Shown: positions 1-12,371 of the stretch, piece by piece
Position numbering within the stretch: the first letter of the stretch is position 1
Layout of the letters: each line of letters begins with the position of its first letter
From: Anthoceros angustus
Taxonomy: Eukaryota > Streptophyta > Anthocerotopsida > Anthocerotales > Anthocerotaceae
NCBI GenBank assembly: GCA_010909165.1
Contig: MU008197.1
Coordinates: 486,602-550,601, forward strand
Direction: 5' to 3'
Length of the DNA stretch: 64,000 nt
Translations under genes and position numbers: made by a program
Notes under the pieces: model-generated
Databases searched by the model: none
The model's input: the letters and a program-made list of their open reading frames with translations, nothing else
Told to the model about the DNA's origin: nothing

Positions 1-736
1 TACCGCTCATGCTTTTCATAGCAATAACCAATAAGATTAACCATGTGATGATGGTGAATAGTTGTGAGCAGGTCAACCTGCGTGCGTTCAGACATCGTGA
101 TTAGGAGCCACACCCCCGTCAAAGACAAGACGACAATCATCCATCATTCATTGCAAACCCTGCAATTCGGTGCCACAAAATCCATTTGGGAAGAATTCAT
201 ATTGCAGACTGACCTGATACTGAAACCTGGCCTCCACATCCGAGCTATTAAACACTTCGTCCTTTACCCGCTTGATAGCAACTTCAGAGCCATCCGACAG
301 GATACCCTTGTACACATGGTTGGTTGTGCCTTCTCCAATATGGTTGCTAAACCCCTCACTAGCTTCTTCTAAATCCTGATAGCTAAACACCAGACCACGA
401 TCCTCCAGTCCTACACATTGGAGGAACCGTATGCGCGTCAGCGAAAACGCTCCGACCTCCGCATTGGAAAGCTGCAACAGATTACCAGGCCGCGAAAGAA
501 GCTCACCATCTAAACCCCTGCTCTTCGCCGTGGAGTCCTTGGCCCGTGTACAAGGAAGCAGCGTAGGCTGTCGGTACCGCCTCCGAGTAAACCTGAGCAG
601 CTGATACAATACTAGGATGGTAACAGCCAGACACAAGACCGCGCCAGCTCCGATGAACCCGCAAATCCAGGCTTGCATTTTGAGGCAATAGCCGGAGTTG
701 GTATCTTCCCTGTCGTTGTCCATTTGCGGTGTCCAC
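1..736 (-). CDS. Receptor-like protein kinase, partial (runs off left edge)
   Basis: A membrane receptor-like kinase expected to sit in the plasma membrane and phosphorylate Ser/Thr in the cytoplasm. Two exons can be joined: 736-214, then 77-1, with a 136-nt GT-AG intron; the join keeps the frame. The first carries a hydrophobic membrane segment (CGFIGAGAVLCLAVTILVL), a basic stop-transfer (RFTRRRYR), a juxtamembrane region, then the kinase N-lobe: glycine loop GEGTTNHVYKG and ATP-binding lysine in VAIKR. The second exon continues with VDLLTTIHHHHMVNLIGYCY, the usual helix C to beta-4/5 region. The catalytic loop lies outside the window. The exon start at 736 follows a TTCTGCAG acceptor; the open frame continues to 906 but the extra residues look like intron or leader. 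No ectodomain family was recognised, so subfamily is open (LysM-, CRLK- or LRK-like are possible). Confidence 0.85.
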
Positions 737-906
737 CTGCAGAAGATCAAAAAACAACAGATGCGCGGCATATCAGAGCGGCTCCCGCCACCAGTTCCAC
801 ACGAGCAAAGCAGATCTAGCTTGTCCATCACAATGTCCGCAGGCTGGACTGAAATTTGTTCATTTTCCTCTAAGGCAAAATTTTCTGTCACGCTACCACA
901 TTCCAC

Positions 907-1519
907 TCCCTAGCTGAGAACGCAGACAAGCTCCCTGCCTCTCACACTTCACAGTAGCCACAACACCGCAATTGCACACAGGCCTGCACAAACCGAGAAA
1001 ACGCACCCGGCTCAATAGCACGGGAGGACCGGATGCAGGCAGGACCTAGCCCGCTCTAAGCTCCATCCCTCCGCAGGCAGCAATGCCGCAGGCGAAGCTG
1101 CAGGCAAACAGACCATCTCCCGAGCTCAAATCCTGTCCCGCAGGTCCTAGGAACCTCCTCTTCGCCGTCTCTCCATCTCGTGCACGAACTCGGCCGATAT
1201 CAAACACAGCAACTCGGGGTCCAGCTCCCCCTTTCCTTTCCTTGAGCTCCTCCGTCGTTTCCCTCGACCTCCTCCTTCCTCCGCGCTCACCTCAAATCCT
1301 CGTAACGAGCACAGCAAGGGGCCAGCGCGGCTCTCCCCGCTCCCTTCGCAAGACGGCTGCGGCAGGAAAAGGCAGGCCGGGCTTCGGGATTTCCCCTGCG
1401 CACCACTGGCATGCCGGGGCGGGCCGGGACGACGAGGGGCGAGGCGATGTGAGGACCGTTCCGGGGCCTAGGTGTGCCCTGCCAGCGCCAGTGGTGGGAC
1501 ACAGTTGCAACAACAGCAG

Positions 1520-1554
<35 letters not shown>

Positions 1555-2359
1555 CTGCAGTGCAACAGGAGGCAGCGAGTAAAAATCACAATCCACCAGT
1601 CCGCAAGGCGTTCGGCGTCCTGTCCTCGACGCACGAATCACGTATCAACGTTCGTCTCATGCGACGCAGTGTAAAAGCGTGATTAAATGAGCGGGCCTCG
1701 GGAACGGGCTCCGAGGCCCGAGGCGCATCGGGAAGTGGAGCCTACGTCTCGCTTTTGTCTGGCTGTCAGGCCGGCTGCTTCCGGGAAGGAGCTGTTAATG
1801 CCAACAGACCTGCTGCCATAATGCCGCATTGGCGGGATGCGTGGTGCCGTCTGGTCCCCCGTACGCTCGCACTGCCTAATATTCCATTCAGTCAATTCGC
1901 AAGTCAAATACATCAAGTTGCAGTATAATGACCTCTATCAAAGTCTTGAGTGAACAACAAACACTGACTGTGCCCAATCGCACGTCTCAAGAATCATGTG
2001 CATACATACGTACGTACCGACTAGCTCTGTTTCCAGTGTTTCCCGAAAAGCGTGCGCTACCAAGCCCTCGTTGGACCACAAGGACGGCAGCCGATATGCC
2101 GTCGAGGCCGGTTCCCTACTGCTCTGCTCTCAACCTCTAGAGGTAGTACATAGGTCGCATGTAGCTATGCATCTGTCCTAAGCTAGTAAGTCCGGTCCCT
2201 AAACTACAAGAGGAGCCAAGCATATAGTATGACAGCAGGGGCAAAACAGCCCTCCAGGGTTATCCGGGCAAGTTGCCTCAAGAACGAAACCCCTCATCTG
2301 GACTGGGATGCACAGAAAGGAAAAAAAGGAATGGGAGTGGTAACTACCACAAAAATGAG
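907..2359. other. Spacer between the kinase gene and the RNA-binding gene
   Basis: This lies upstream of the kinase gene and downstream of the PWI-RRM gene, both on the minus strand. It likely holds the kinase promoter, 5' UTR or upstream exons, and the 3' UTR of the PWI-RRM gene near 2200-2359. A plus-strand open frame at 1083-1682 is low-complexity and Pro/Ser/Arg rich with no family signature. The minus-strand frame at 1287-1634 has a leucine run encoded by the CTG complement of the CAG tract and could be a signal peptide for an upstream kinase exon, but no splice path to 736 was proved. Confidence 0.4.
1521..1553. repeat. (CAG)11 trinucleotide repeat
   Basis: Eleven uninterrupted CAG units, preceded by the imperfect CAACAACAGCAGC. 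Read on plus it gives polyglutamine; read on minus it gives polyleucine directly followed by AAVVATVS, which resembles the hydrophobic core of a signal peptide. The tract lies about 800 bp upstream of the first supported kinase exon. Tracts of this kind are length-variable between individuals. Confidence 0.95.
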
Positions 2360-5300
2360 TTAGCTCCCGATCCCTTGTGCGACAGGGCCTTCCGGGGATT
2401 CTCGCTTTTGATGGGCTTGGAGAGGAGGGGCGGCTGCATCCCGGACGTAGGAGAGAGAGCGAGGGAAGCGGCCAGTCCTCATGGAGACGGGGACGGGGAC
2501 ACGGCCTCTTGGCGCAACCGTGCTGGCACCCGCACCTACGGGGGGAACGCTTTTGGCAGCTTCTCCGTTCACTGGGTTCTCACGTTTCCACTGCAGGTGC
2601 GGCATGGGAGGGAAGGCTCTGGGGCCTACAGCTGGCCTCCACAGCATCGGGTTGCCTCTCATGAAGCTCCCTCTCGACATACCTCTGAGAGGCATGATGA
2701 GTGAGCGAGGGGCAGAAGGGCGAGCAGACGGAGGCGCCTCGACGCCTGCTGCTTCTTTCTTGGTGACCTGTGCAAGACAAACTTTAGTAAAACTCATTCC
2801 AGCTGAGAGGTGGAGCACAAAAAGGGCCGCAAAGCTCTCCACCAACCTTCAGAGATCGTGAATGTACAGACGAGTCGTTCAATGCCAAAGCCTTCTCGAC
2901 TGAGTCCTTAGATACAAATTCAACGTAAGCTGACCTGAAAAAACCAAGGAAGACGACCTGCTTAGTTACAACACACAAAACGCCCAAAACAACAAGGTTC
3001 AAGTAACAGCCACCCATGAACGGTCATTATTACCCTGTAGGCTTCCCGGCAGCATCAGAGACTATCTTGACATGAACAATCTCTCCACACGGTTTGAAAT
3101 GAGCGGAGATGGTCTCTTGTGTCGTTGCAAAGTGTACCTGAAATAACAAGTCCACAATTTTGTCAGCGCAAAAAAGCCTTCCAACTACAGTAGCGTACTT
3201 CCAAGCAAAAGATGTCACCTCAAAAAATAGCAAGGAGATATGAATGTCAACTCACATTGCTCACAAGCACCGAGTGTGAATCAACCTCAGATTGGCTCCG
3301 TGGTGTGGGTGGTGGTTGGCCTGTTGAGCAGCAAACAATAAACTCCACTGTTGGTCCAACAGCACATGCTAATGTCTAACTTTTGCAGATAAGAACTTTG
3401 ATGAGATCGTACTGCCAAACAATTGCTACAAACAGAAGCCATTACTCACCAGCTCCTGGAGATGTCCCAGCCTTCTGGACCTCTTTTGACACTTCAGCCT
3501 GCCTTGCACGCAATTTTGTCATTTCCAACTCAACTTGACGCATTCTCCTCTTCACATCCAAAACATCCTGCAAATGTTCGGTACCACTATGAGTGAAATT
3601 ATCCCTGATGGCCAGGTGCTTAAACTATGACGTCTCCCTGCCACCAAGAAGGAAAACGAAGGTGGCACTTACTTTGGTATCAACCACACCACCATTAGCT
3701 CTGTCTAAAGCTGTGTCTGACACAAGTGATCTAGCAGGCAGACTACCCATCGACATCAGCTGCGGATGGGTTTGTGATGACATGAATTCTCCAAAGTGAT
3801 CATTACTCGTAGGAAGCTCAGCGTATGCTGTCCATCCCTGAGTGTTGACTGGGTTGAGACAGTTCCTAGAATCAAGGCCAGCTGCATGACCCCATTGCCA
3901 CATGGCCTCAGCCTCTTCATCCTCTTCTGGTCTGTGCAGCGTAATGATTGTTTCATCATTGTCCTCCTCTTGACTATTTTCGTACATGTCATCATAGAAC
4001 TCATATTTTCCAGCACCTTCCTCAACCGCATCAGACATGCTAGCCTCAGGCTCTTGCTTCTCCTCAATCCTCACTCCTCCTGCATTGACAGCCCTGAAAG
4101 TTTGGGAAGGCACTTGACCTTTACTGATCCCATTTCCATTAGCCACCTCTGTTGCCACTACGTAATCCCTATCCACTCTAGCTGCTTCTGCCTCCCTTTG
4201 AGATCTCCGCAGCTCTTTTTGAGCCCTGCGACGGTTGTGGTGCCGCCTTATTCCACTTCGTACTTTTTCAACCACAGAATCTTCATAATCTGGCATTTCC
4301 TGATCCCCTTTTACATCATAATCCCCAGCTCCTGCAACTTCCTCTGTAGCGCCATCTCTGGACATCTGGACTTCGCCCTGTCTGTTTCCCAAACGGTCCC
4401 AAACGCTGGTAGTGCTTGAAGTCCTACCACCTCTACTATGCCTAACATTATTCACATCCTCAGCTGCAGCAGCTGCTGCCTTCAAAGCCACGGCTATGGC
4501 TGGTAACATCTTTGCTCCGCCTTTGTTCATGTCAGACACTGATCTCTGTGGACGTACTCTCCCGTTTGGCTCACCTGACGGATTGAATAAAAATTTTAGA
4601 GATCAGAACCGTAAGAAGCACCACACAACAGTCACCAAGGCGCAGCACAGAAAGCCCATTAAGAAGCAACACAAGAGTAGAAGCTGTGCCACCCATACCC
4701 GCATCAGCTACAACGGAGCGTAGTCTTCTGTCTGAATCCACTCTCCTGAAACTGCCACCGGATGGGGCGACTGCATCTCTAAGTGCAGACTCCAGCAGCC
4801 TGGTAGGAGCCTTAACACGAGGTGGAGATGCGTCACCCTGTTTTGCCAAGAAGCACACGCCATCAGATGCTGCCATCGAGAACAAACCAACAGTCACGTA
4901 CGCAAGATGCTCCTAACCTTCCGCTGTGGATTTCCATCCACACGACTTCGTCTCCTCCTAGCCCATGGCTCTGGCGATCGATCCCGCTTAGAGTTTCCTT
5001 GCCGGCCCCTGCTGTACCGTCCTTCTTTTGCATTCTCATCAACATTTGCACCATCAGCCTGAGCAGCATTGACTTCGAGATCCCTCTTGAGCTTAACCAT
5101 ACGATTCTTAGGTTTAGCTGTCAACTCCTCGGTTAGTGAACTCTTTGAGTTCAAAATAGGAGCCTCGCTCACTCCATTGCCAGCCACCTGCAAAAAGAAG
5201 AACGGAATCACATTTTTTTTAATATACAAGTTTTTGCAAACCACAACATAATCAGAATAACACCTCGGACACCGACCTGCTCACTATCCTTCATAACTGC

Positions 5301-5921
5301 ATCCCCAACATCATCTTGAACGGCAGCTTGAACATCAGCAGCAGCAGCAGCCTTCTCAACCCCATCCGAAACTGGCAACTGAACATCCGTGTAGCGATGC
5401 TGATTTGCTGCTACATGATCCCACAGCCTGCAAAAAGGAATCGAACGAAATCAGTAAACGTGCCCAAGTGGACAGCCGTTATCGCCCCAAGCAGACCAGC
5501 TTGCCCTAGAAGGAAGCTCCTCCACATTACCACGAAACAAAAGCTTCGCTTTGATCCCCAAGAAAGGCTTCAAGGTCTGCGGACGCCTGCGCTTGGTGCT
5601 TCCCATGTGAAACAAGGACAACAACATACTCCTGCAATCAACCAGACAACCAACATTCGTCATTCACGGCATTGTACAGCCCGATCGTCAACCATATCTC
5701 CAACCGAACCAACTTCTGCACTTCCATGCACTGCCTGCACAAATTAGGTCGGAGGGATCAGAAAGCCGGCAAGAATGAGGAGGATAACCCACCGCAAGCA
5801 CGTCGTCTGCATAACTCTGCATTAACTCAGCCAGCTTCGCCTTCACCACATCCGTGAGCTTCTTCTTTCCATCAGCACCCAGAGTGAGCATAAAGGAGCG
5901 CCCCGCCCCCGCAGAATCCAT
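2360..5921 (-). CDS. RNA-binding protein with N-terminal PWI-like domain and C-terminal RRM, complete, 11 exons
   Basis: Predicted nuclear poly(A)- or mRNA-binding protein, resembling the Arabidopsis RRM family protein At3g12640 as I recall it. Exons: 5921-5793, 5631-5531, 5427-5277, 5187-4918, 4837-4699, 4574-3673, 3567-3450, 3320-3256, 3137-3034, 2934-2847, 2767-2360; every junction is GT-AG, phases all match, and the sum is 825 codons including stop. Residues about 30-95 form a PWI-like fold as in ZC3H14/Nab2 (SYADDVLAEYVVVLVSHGK, then LEAFLGDQSEAFVSWLWDH). The middle is charged, with an SVWDRLG motif near 320, an Arg-rich stretch and an acidic stretch. The RRM is at about 620-695, with RNP2 VLVSNV and RNP1 TGSAYVEF. 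The C-terminus is Arg/Pro rich. Start chosen at MDSAGAG; an in-frame ATG at 5975 would add 18 residues. Introns are 79-161 nt. No lesion seen, so probably functional. Confidence 0.93.
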
Positions 5922-6490
5922 GACTGCTAGTGAGGCGGTGACGGCACCGGGGAATAGGATCACCGAGGGAATCACAGGTGCAGCGAGGTTGCACTAAAGG
6001 GAACCATGCAGACAGCCAAATGCCTGAGGGCCATACGACGTGGCTGGAATCCACTGGTCACGTCTATATGTATGCGCGGATGACTGTCCCGCAGCAGCAA
6101 ACTCCAAAACAGTGCCCGGCCGCCGGGTCGTAGAGAAGACAGGCTTCAGAGCGCGCAGGGAGAGCAGTCATGCACCACTCCACACTCTTGGGGAGTCACA
6201 ACACCTGTCCGAAACCATTCTGACCGGAGACCACCACTCCAGGCTGAGCCACTTGCTAGCAAATAGGGCAAGGGTTTCTGCCTCCTATCTCGGCTCCGCT
6301 TGCTTGCTGATGACCAGAGCCCGCCGATCTCCAACCCAAACTTTACGCACGATCCTGTTGTTGTTGATGCAACCGAGAGAAGGATGAACGCCAGACCAGC
6401 GAACCAACAGCGCCAACAAATGCTTGAAGAAGACGGATCGTTAATACTCCACTGCCCTGTCCTGAATCCTTTAATTTTTTTTTATCTCCG
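5922..6490. other. 5' flank of the PWI-RRM gene
   Basis: Expected promoter and 5' UTR for the minus-strand gene ending at 5921. I see no clear TATA box placed to decide a start and no other gene. Open frames here (for example 6040-6387 plus) are short, overlap on both strands and show no family signature. Confidence 0.4.
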
Positions 6491-7970
6491 CACCACCACA
6501 CCAATAATCCAAGACGTCATATACATACCTCGGGTACATACACGTACAGACTAGGGCATGGGCTAAATCTCCGCACTAACTAACCAACATAGAACGAACC
6601 CTTCCCAAGCACGAGGGACCCACCATCAAACCATCGCTTCTCCTATGCCATATGCCACTGCCACCGGGAGTGTAACCGTAGCAGATCTATCGGCTAAGAA
6701 AGAGTGTTGGACTTACATAGCGTTCACGGCTGGTGGGAGGAGTGGTTACATGGGCAGTAAAGAACATGGTGGTTATGCACACTAGCCTTAGATAAGATTT
6801 CACATCACACATGTTGATCATTTTAAGCCTCCATGGATTCTCATTTAGTTATCATTTATCTCCAATAACCCAGCATTTTTCGTGCCTCATTATAAATTGT
6901 TTGGCATTTTTTATGTCCACCGGGTGATATTATAGGGTAGTGTTTGTGTGTCCAAATGGCTTAGGCCAAATGAGCATTTGTAAGAATATGATTGTTAAGC
7001 ATCGAATGGTTGTTAAGCATCATGCGCTTGGATCGGTATTTAGATGGGGTGTCAGAGGAATGGAGACTCAGTAAAGGGGTGGCTTGGTTCAGACTTAGAT
7101 GGGGTACTTAGAATGAGTGGAGGTCCCAGGGGCGGAGGCCCCTGGGATTAGGCACACCATGGTACAAGTTGTCGAGTACCAAGTCCCATGATAAGAAAAT
7201 TCCATCCAAGTGGACTATAATAGACTTCTTCTACTTCTTATCTTATACTAAGATTGAAATAGCATACGGGAGTGCGAACTAAGTTAAGACATCGAAATAG
7301 GATAGAAGAGGAAGAATTTTATTTAAGTCCATCGAAATAGGATAGAAGAAGAGGAAGAATTTTATTTAAGTCCACTAAGGACATTTGTCATGGGACTTGG
7401 TACTTAACAACTTGTACCATGGTGTGCCTAAGCTACTTGCACCAAGGGCATCCACTCCTTTAGCCACCCATCTAAGTCTCGATCTAAGCGCGAGGATTCT
7501 TAATAACGACATTCTTATGAATGCGTGTCCATTTGGCCTAAGCCATTTGGACTACGGAGGAGTGCTATGGACTATGATAGACTCCTTCTTCTTCTTCTTA
7601 TCTTATACCAAGATCGAAATAGGGGCAGTGCTAAGTTGGATGATCGAAATAGGATTGGAGTGCTAATTTAGGAGATCGAAATAGGTTAGGAGAGTGCTAT
7701 GAACTATGATAAACTTCTTCATTCTTCATTATGGTACAAGTTGTTAAGTACCAAGTTCCATGAAATCCATCCTTAGTGGACTTAAATAAAATTCTTCTTC
7801 TTCTTCTTCTTCTTGTTATATTATACCAAGATCGAAATAGGGTATGCAATGCCAAGTTAGAATATCAAAATAGGATATGGGTGCTAAGTTTTACGGAGGC
7901 AGAGATGACCGAGATATGCAAGTTGCAAGGTTTTGCCACCCTCTGATGGAATAGGTCGGAGGGTTCTTCA
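6491..7970. repeat. Foldback repeat unit, copy 1 of a tandem pair
   Basis: About 1.48 kb, repeated at 7971-9480. Inside is a long interrupted inverted repeat: a 40-bp segment at 7151-7190 is mirrored at 7389-7428, and flanking blocks are mirrored in the same order (near 6951 with 7530-7552, near 7024 with 7464-7490). The loop and the right flank carry at least six CGAAATAGG motifs and a TTC microsatellite (7792-7814). A further direct copy of the arm follows near 7730. No transposase is present, so this fits a non-autonomous foldback or MITE-type element. Open frames across it are not credible genes. Confidence 0.85.
7792..7814. repeat. TTC microsatellite
   Basis: About eight TTC units inside foldback copy 1; the equivalent tract in copy 2 lies at 9281-9303. 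Confidence 0.9.
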
Positions 7971-9480
7971 CCACCACCAATAATCCAAGACGTCATATAC
8001 ATACCTCACACGTACAGACTAGGGCATGGGCTAAATCTCCGCACTAACTAACCAACATAGAACGAACCCTTCCCAAGCACGAGGGACCCACCATCAAACC
8101 ATCGCTTCTCCTATGCCATATGCCACTGCCACCAGTGTAACTAGCAGATCTATCGGCTAAGAAAGAGTGTTGGACTTACATAGCGTTCACGGCTGGTGGG
8201 AGGAGTGGTTACATGGGCAGTAAAGAACATGGTGGTTATGCACACTAGCCTTAGATAAGATTTCACATCACACATGTTGATCATTTTAAGCCTCCATGGA
8301 TTCTCATTTAGTTATCATTTATCTCCAATAACCCAGCATTTTTCGTGCCTCATTATAAATTGTTTGGCATTTTTTATGTCCACCGGGTGATATTATAGGG
8401 TAGTGTTTGTGTGTCCAAATGGCTTAGGCCAAATGAGCATTTGTAAGAATATGATTGTTAAGCATCGAATGGTTGTTAAGCATCATGCGCTTGGATCGGT
8501 ATTTAGATGGGGTGTGCAGAGGGAATGGAGACCTGTAAAGGGAGTGGCGCTTGGTTCAGCACTTAGATGGGGTACTTAGAATGAGTGGAGGTCCCGAGAC
8601 GGAGCGGAGGCCCCTGGGATTAGGCACACCATGGTACAAGTTGTCGAGTACCAAGTCCCATGATAAGAAAATTCCATCCAAGTGGACTATAATAGACTTC
8701 TTCTACTTCTTATCTTATACTAAGATTGAAATAGCATACGGGAGTGCGAACTAAGTTAAGACATCGAAATAGGATAGAAGAAGAGGAAGAATTTTATTTA
8801 AGTCCATCGAAATAGGATAGAAGAAGAGGAAGAATTTTATTTAAGTCCACTAAGGACGGATTTCCGTCATGGGACTTGGTACTTAACAACTTGTACCATG
8901 GTGTGCCTAAGCTACTTGCACCAAGGGCATCCACTCCCTTTAGCCACCCCATCTAAGTCTCGATCTAAGCGCAGGATTCTTAATAACGACATTCTTATGA
9001 ATGCGTGTCCATTTGGCCTAAGCCATTTGGACTACGGAGGAGTGCTATGGACTATGATAGACTCCTTCTTCTTCTTCTTATCTTATACCAAGATCGAAAT
9101 AGGGTACGGAGTGCTAAGTTGGATGATCGAAATAGGATTCGGGAGTGCTAATTTAGGAGATCGAAATAGGTTAGGAGAGTGCTATGAACTATGATAAACT
9201 TCTTCATTCTTCATTATGGTACAAGTTGTTAAGTACCAAGTTCCATGACGGAAATCCATCCTTAGTGGACTTAAATAAAATTCTTCTTCTTCTTCTTCTT
9301 CTTGTTATATTATACCAAGATCGAAATAGGGTATGCAATGCCAAGTTAGAATATCAAAATAGGATATGGGAGTGCTAAGTTTTACGGAGACCGAGAGATG
9401 ACCGAGATATGCAAGTTGCAAGGTTTTTGCCACCGGCCTCTGCGATGGAATAGGTCGGAGGGGTTCTTGCCACCAGCCGC
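7971..9480. repeat. Foldback repeat unit, copy 2 of a tandem pair
   Basis: Follows copy 1 directly and matches it almost base for base apart from 1-4 base insertions and deletions. The inverted core is at 8623-8662 with 8868-8907. The TTC microsatellite recurs at 9281-9303. At its right end the sequence runs on for about 150 bp with diverged copies of the GATCGAAAT motif (to about 9600), so the pair may be the remnant of a longer array. Confidence 0.85.
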
Positions 9481-11276
9481 TGCGACAGAATAAGATACGG
9501 GATTGCTAAGTTAGAAGATCGAAATTGGATATGGGAGTGCCAAGTTATACAAAGACCAAAACATGACCGAGACATGCAGGTCGCAAGGGTTTCTGCCATT
9601 AGCATCCGTGATGGTGACGGTGACGGCCGACAGTGGAGCAAACGAATGACTGCTATGCATATTCACACGGGATTTGGATGAGCTAGATGGTGGGTCCCAC
9701 ATCCTTTGGGAGGGGTGCTATATAAATTTGTGTGGAGATTTAGCACCTGCCATACAGTAAGCTTTTCAAGCGTAATCAACATAGTATTATTAACCATATA
9801 CCTACATAGTCCATATTTTAAAACTTTTTTATGAGTGTCACTGCGTATGTGTCCCATCTCCTGCAGTTTACCAAATATTATGGTATATTGCAGGAGATAT
9901 CACGGTTTGATGTTTTATAGATGAGCAATGAAAACCCAACATTAAGCTGAGGTTTGTCCAACATTAGGTGTAGTTGGGTTTTAATAAAAATTACCTAATT
10001 CAGCGATAGCATTTTTCTTTATTGTATCAGAGTGAATACAACTTTCGTAGTTGTGCCCCAAAAAGAAAGTAACATGATGGCTAATGTGGCAATGGTATGG
10101 GCACCATAATGGCAACTAGGTATGATTGCAAGTCTTGGGTGCAAAAAGGGGAGCGGGAGGAGCTTGAGAACGAGGAGAATAAAGCTGCTGGACGAGAGGA
10201 TTTAGGCAGTTGTCGGAAGTCTCGAAGAGATGCATACATGTGTACAAAGCACGCTATCTTTGCTGGTGACAATTAATGGAAAGGATGTTGCTGTTTGGAA
10301 AACGGAATTTCAATGTCTAAATTGTGAACTGACTACTTGTACTCAAAGGTGATGCAACCCTGGAAAGAACGGGCAAGCACCATGCTTGACAATGAGTTCC
10401 TCTCTTTCATATAAGCCTGAATGATTTCACAATTGTTAAGAACATGTGGAAAGAATTGTGCTATCATGAACCAGACTTCTTACTGACCCAGCTGATGCAA
10501 TACTCGGTTGTATTGTTTACATTTTATTTTTACTCAATATGTGTGTGGACTGCGGACTCCCCCCCTTAGGAAGGTAATGAGCTTGTTTTTGGTTTTTTGT
10601 TAGTGTGGAGTGGAAAATAAGGCGAATAAGGGGAAATAAGGTCGGGAACAGGTGAAAGAGGAATGGACGACTGAAAGGCATAAGGACGGGTAGCGGGAAA
10701 TCGTGGCGTGAGCAGCCGAACTCAGAGTAGGCAGGGGTGAGTTCGATGGACTCGAAAGAGGGCTGCTACTGGAAAAGTAACCGGAAAGGGGTGGAGCGCG
10801 ATTGGTAAGGGGGCCACATGGATGGTGCTGAGAGGAGAACGGGCATGCAGCGGACCAGGACTGCAGGGTTATCAGTGGCCGTTATGGGCAGGTAACCACG
10901 ATCCAAGTACATGCGCCAGAGCGGCGGCGGAGTAAGGCGAGAGTAAGCGATGCAAGACTCTGGCAGTTACGGGTGGCGAAAGGACGTCCTCCCGCGCTTC
11001 AGTTACTTCCGACGTTCTAGCGCTGAGAGAAGGCCATTCTCTCGACCGACTTCTCGACAGTTTTCGCGGTCACTTGCGAGCATGCATCCTGCTCTCTGGC
11101 GCTATCTCTTCTGACGCTCAAGCGCCACTACGAGCGGCCATCTCTCCCGAACTGAGCACTCATCGCGGCGGAGCATAGCGGGAGCATTGTTGCCCACCAC
11201 CTCACAGCAGCACACCAGCCGGCGTGCGATTATAGGACCCAAGAAGGCGGCGGAGGTCTGGGAGCCCTAGCGCCTA
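9481..11276. other. Non-coding stretch before the gag-like gene
   Basis: 9481-10500 is AT-rich with no recognisable gene. From about 10550 the base composition becomes purine-rich and GC-rich. 10600-11276 could be the 5' LTR or leader of the gag-like element that starts near 11277, but I could not pair it with a second LTR. Confidence 0.35.
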
Positions 11277-12070
11277 GTGGAGAAGAACATTGTCACTAGG
11301 CGCTATCCAGATTTTGGACCTTGGCTGAAGGAGGCGGAGGAGCTGGTGCAGGACTGGCACCTGGACATCTTCCAAGCGGTGTGGACTTTTGACAGCATAA
11401 TGCTAGTCCGGGAGTACGCCCAGAAGATGCTGACGGTGGCCAACAAAACCGTCCGCTCTAAGAGCTTGAGGGAGGACCCAAGGAGATGGACCGTGGAGGT
11501 CCTGCGAGCGGTCTACAATCGGCCGGTGGAAGAGATTGGGGGCATAGTTCCGGAGCCCCTTAAGGTAAAAGGGAAGGTGGAGGCAGCCTAGGCGGCGCTT
11601 TTGAAGCCGGGGATGCAGCGGTTCTCAAACGGATGGCTGATGTCGAACCTATTGGACCGACGGGTGAGAGCGGTGGCGAAAGTCATCGTGCACTAGAACA
11701 TGCTCACCAAGGTGGACCACCTTGGTGACAATTTGCTTGTGTTCCTCCACGCCTTGCAGAGAGGAAAGAGAGCGGACTGGGGAAGGATCATCTTCGCCCG
11801 GTTTAGCCAGGAGGCCAGGAAGCTGCGCAGCCGCCTCTACATCTCCATTTATTGTCCACGTTTGGGGACACCTCAACCTCCTGAAGGAAGGAGAGGAAGA
11901 GCGAGCACTCCGGAAAGGGTTGGTAACCCTGCCTGAGACGGAGCGAAAGGAAAGGGCCCAGGAGCCAGAAGGACGCCCACCCAAGCCCAGGCGGACCCAG
12001 GAAGATGAAGATTGGGAAGGCATTCCGGACTCCATACGGCTGGAGCGGACCCCCTCGCCGCCCAGGGAAG
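11277..12070 (+). pseudogene. Gag-like gene of a retroelement, broken, 5' part
   Basis: The frame at 11277-11591 encodes PWLKEAEELVQDWHLDIF and later EVLRAVYNRPVEEIGG; the next block at 11700-11900 in other frames encodes KVDHLGDNLLVFLHAL and GKRADWGRIIFARFSQEARK. The same two blocks in the same order occur in the minus-strand frame near 25100-25560 (LVQELGLEFMEM, LFRAVYGREASEDG, KLDHMAHYSVFLHEV), so this is one gag-type family. Stops and frame changes between blocks make it non-functional as read. It is cut at about 12074 by Copia-1; purine-rich sequence with similar composition resumes at 18121. Confidence 0.6.
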
Positions 12071-12074
12071 TATG

Positions 12075-12371
12075 TGATGAGAATCATAGTTGCTCTAGGT
12101 AGCAAAACATAGCAAGCAGATAGTAGAAAAGCTTTTGCACAAAAGAGTTGTATGTAATGAATATAATACAAAGTACAAAGCCTATTTATAGGCGAGATGG
12201 TTAGGAGGTTAGGCGGTTACAACTATAATTTGTTGTAACTGCCAGGTAACCGCTAAGTAGTTATAACTACTGTAACTACTAACTACTAACTACCCAATGC
12301 CCTAGGTAGATAATAATGTTTAAGTTATGGTGCCTTAATGAATAGTGCCCTAACCCTAATGTATTTCATCA
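12075..12371 (-). repeat. Copia-1 3' LTR
   Basis: 297 bp with short inverted ends: on the minus strand it opens TGATGAAATACATTAGG and closes ATTCTCATCA. A TATA element within CCTATAAATAGGC is placed as expected for an LTR promoter. Directly outside, on the element side, the minus strand reads GTGAGTGGGAG, a plausible polypurine tract for plus-strand priming. Confidence 0.75.

Noticed and set aside
1083-1682. 199-codon plus-strand frame with polyglutamine
   Set aside because: Low-complexity, no domain, and frames are open on the other strand over the same bases; likely upstream sequence of the kinase gene.
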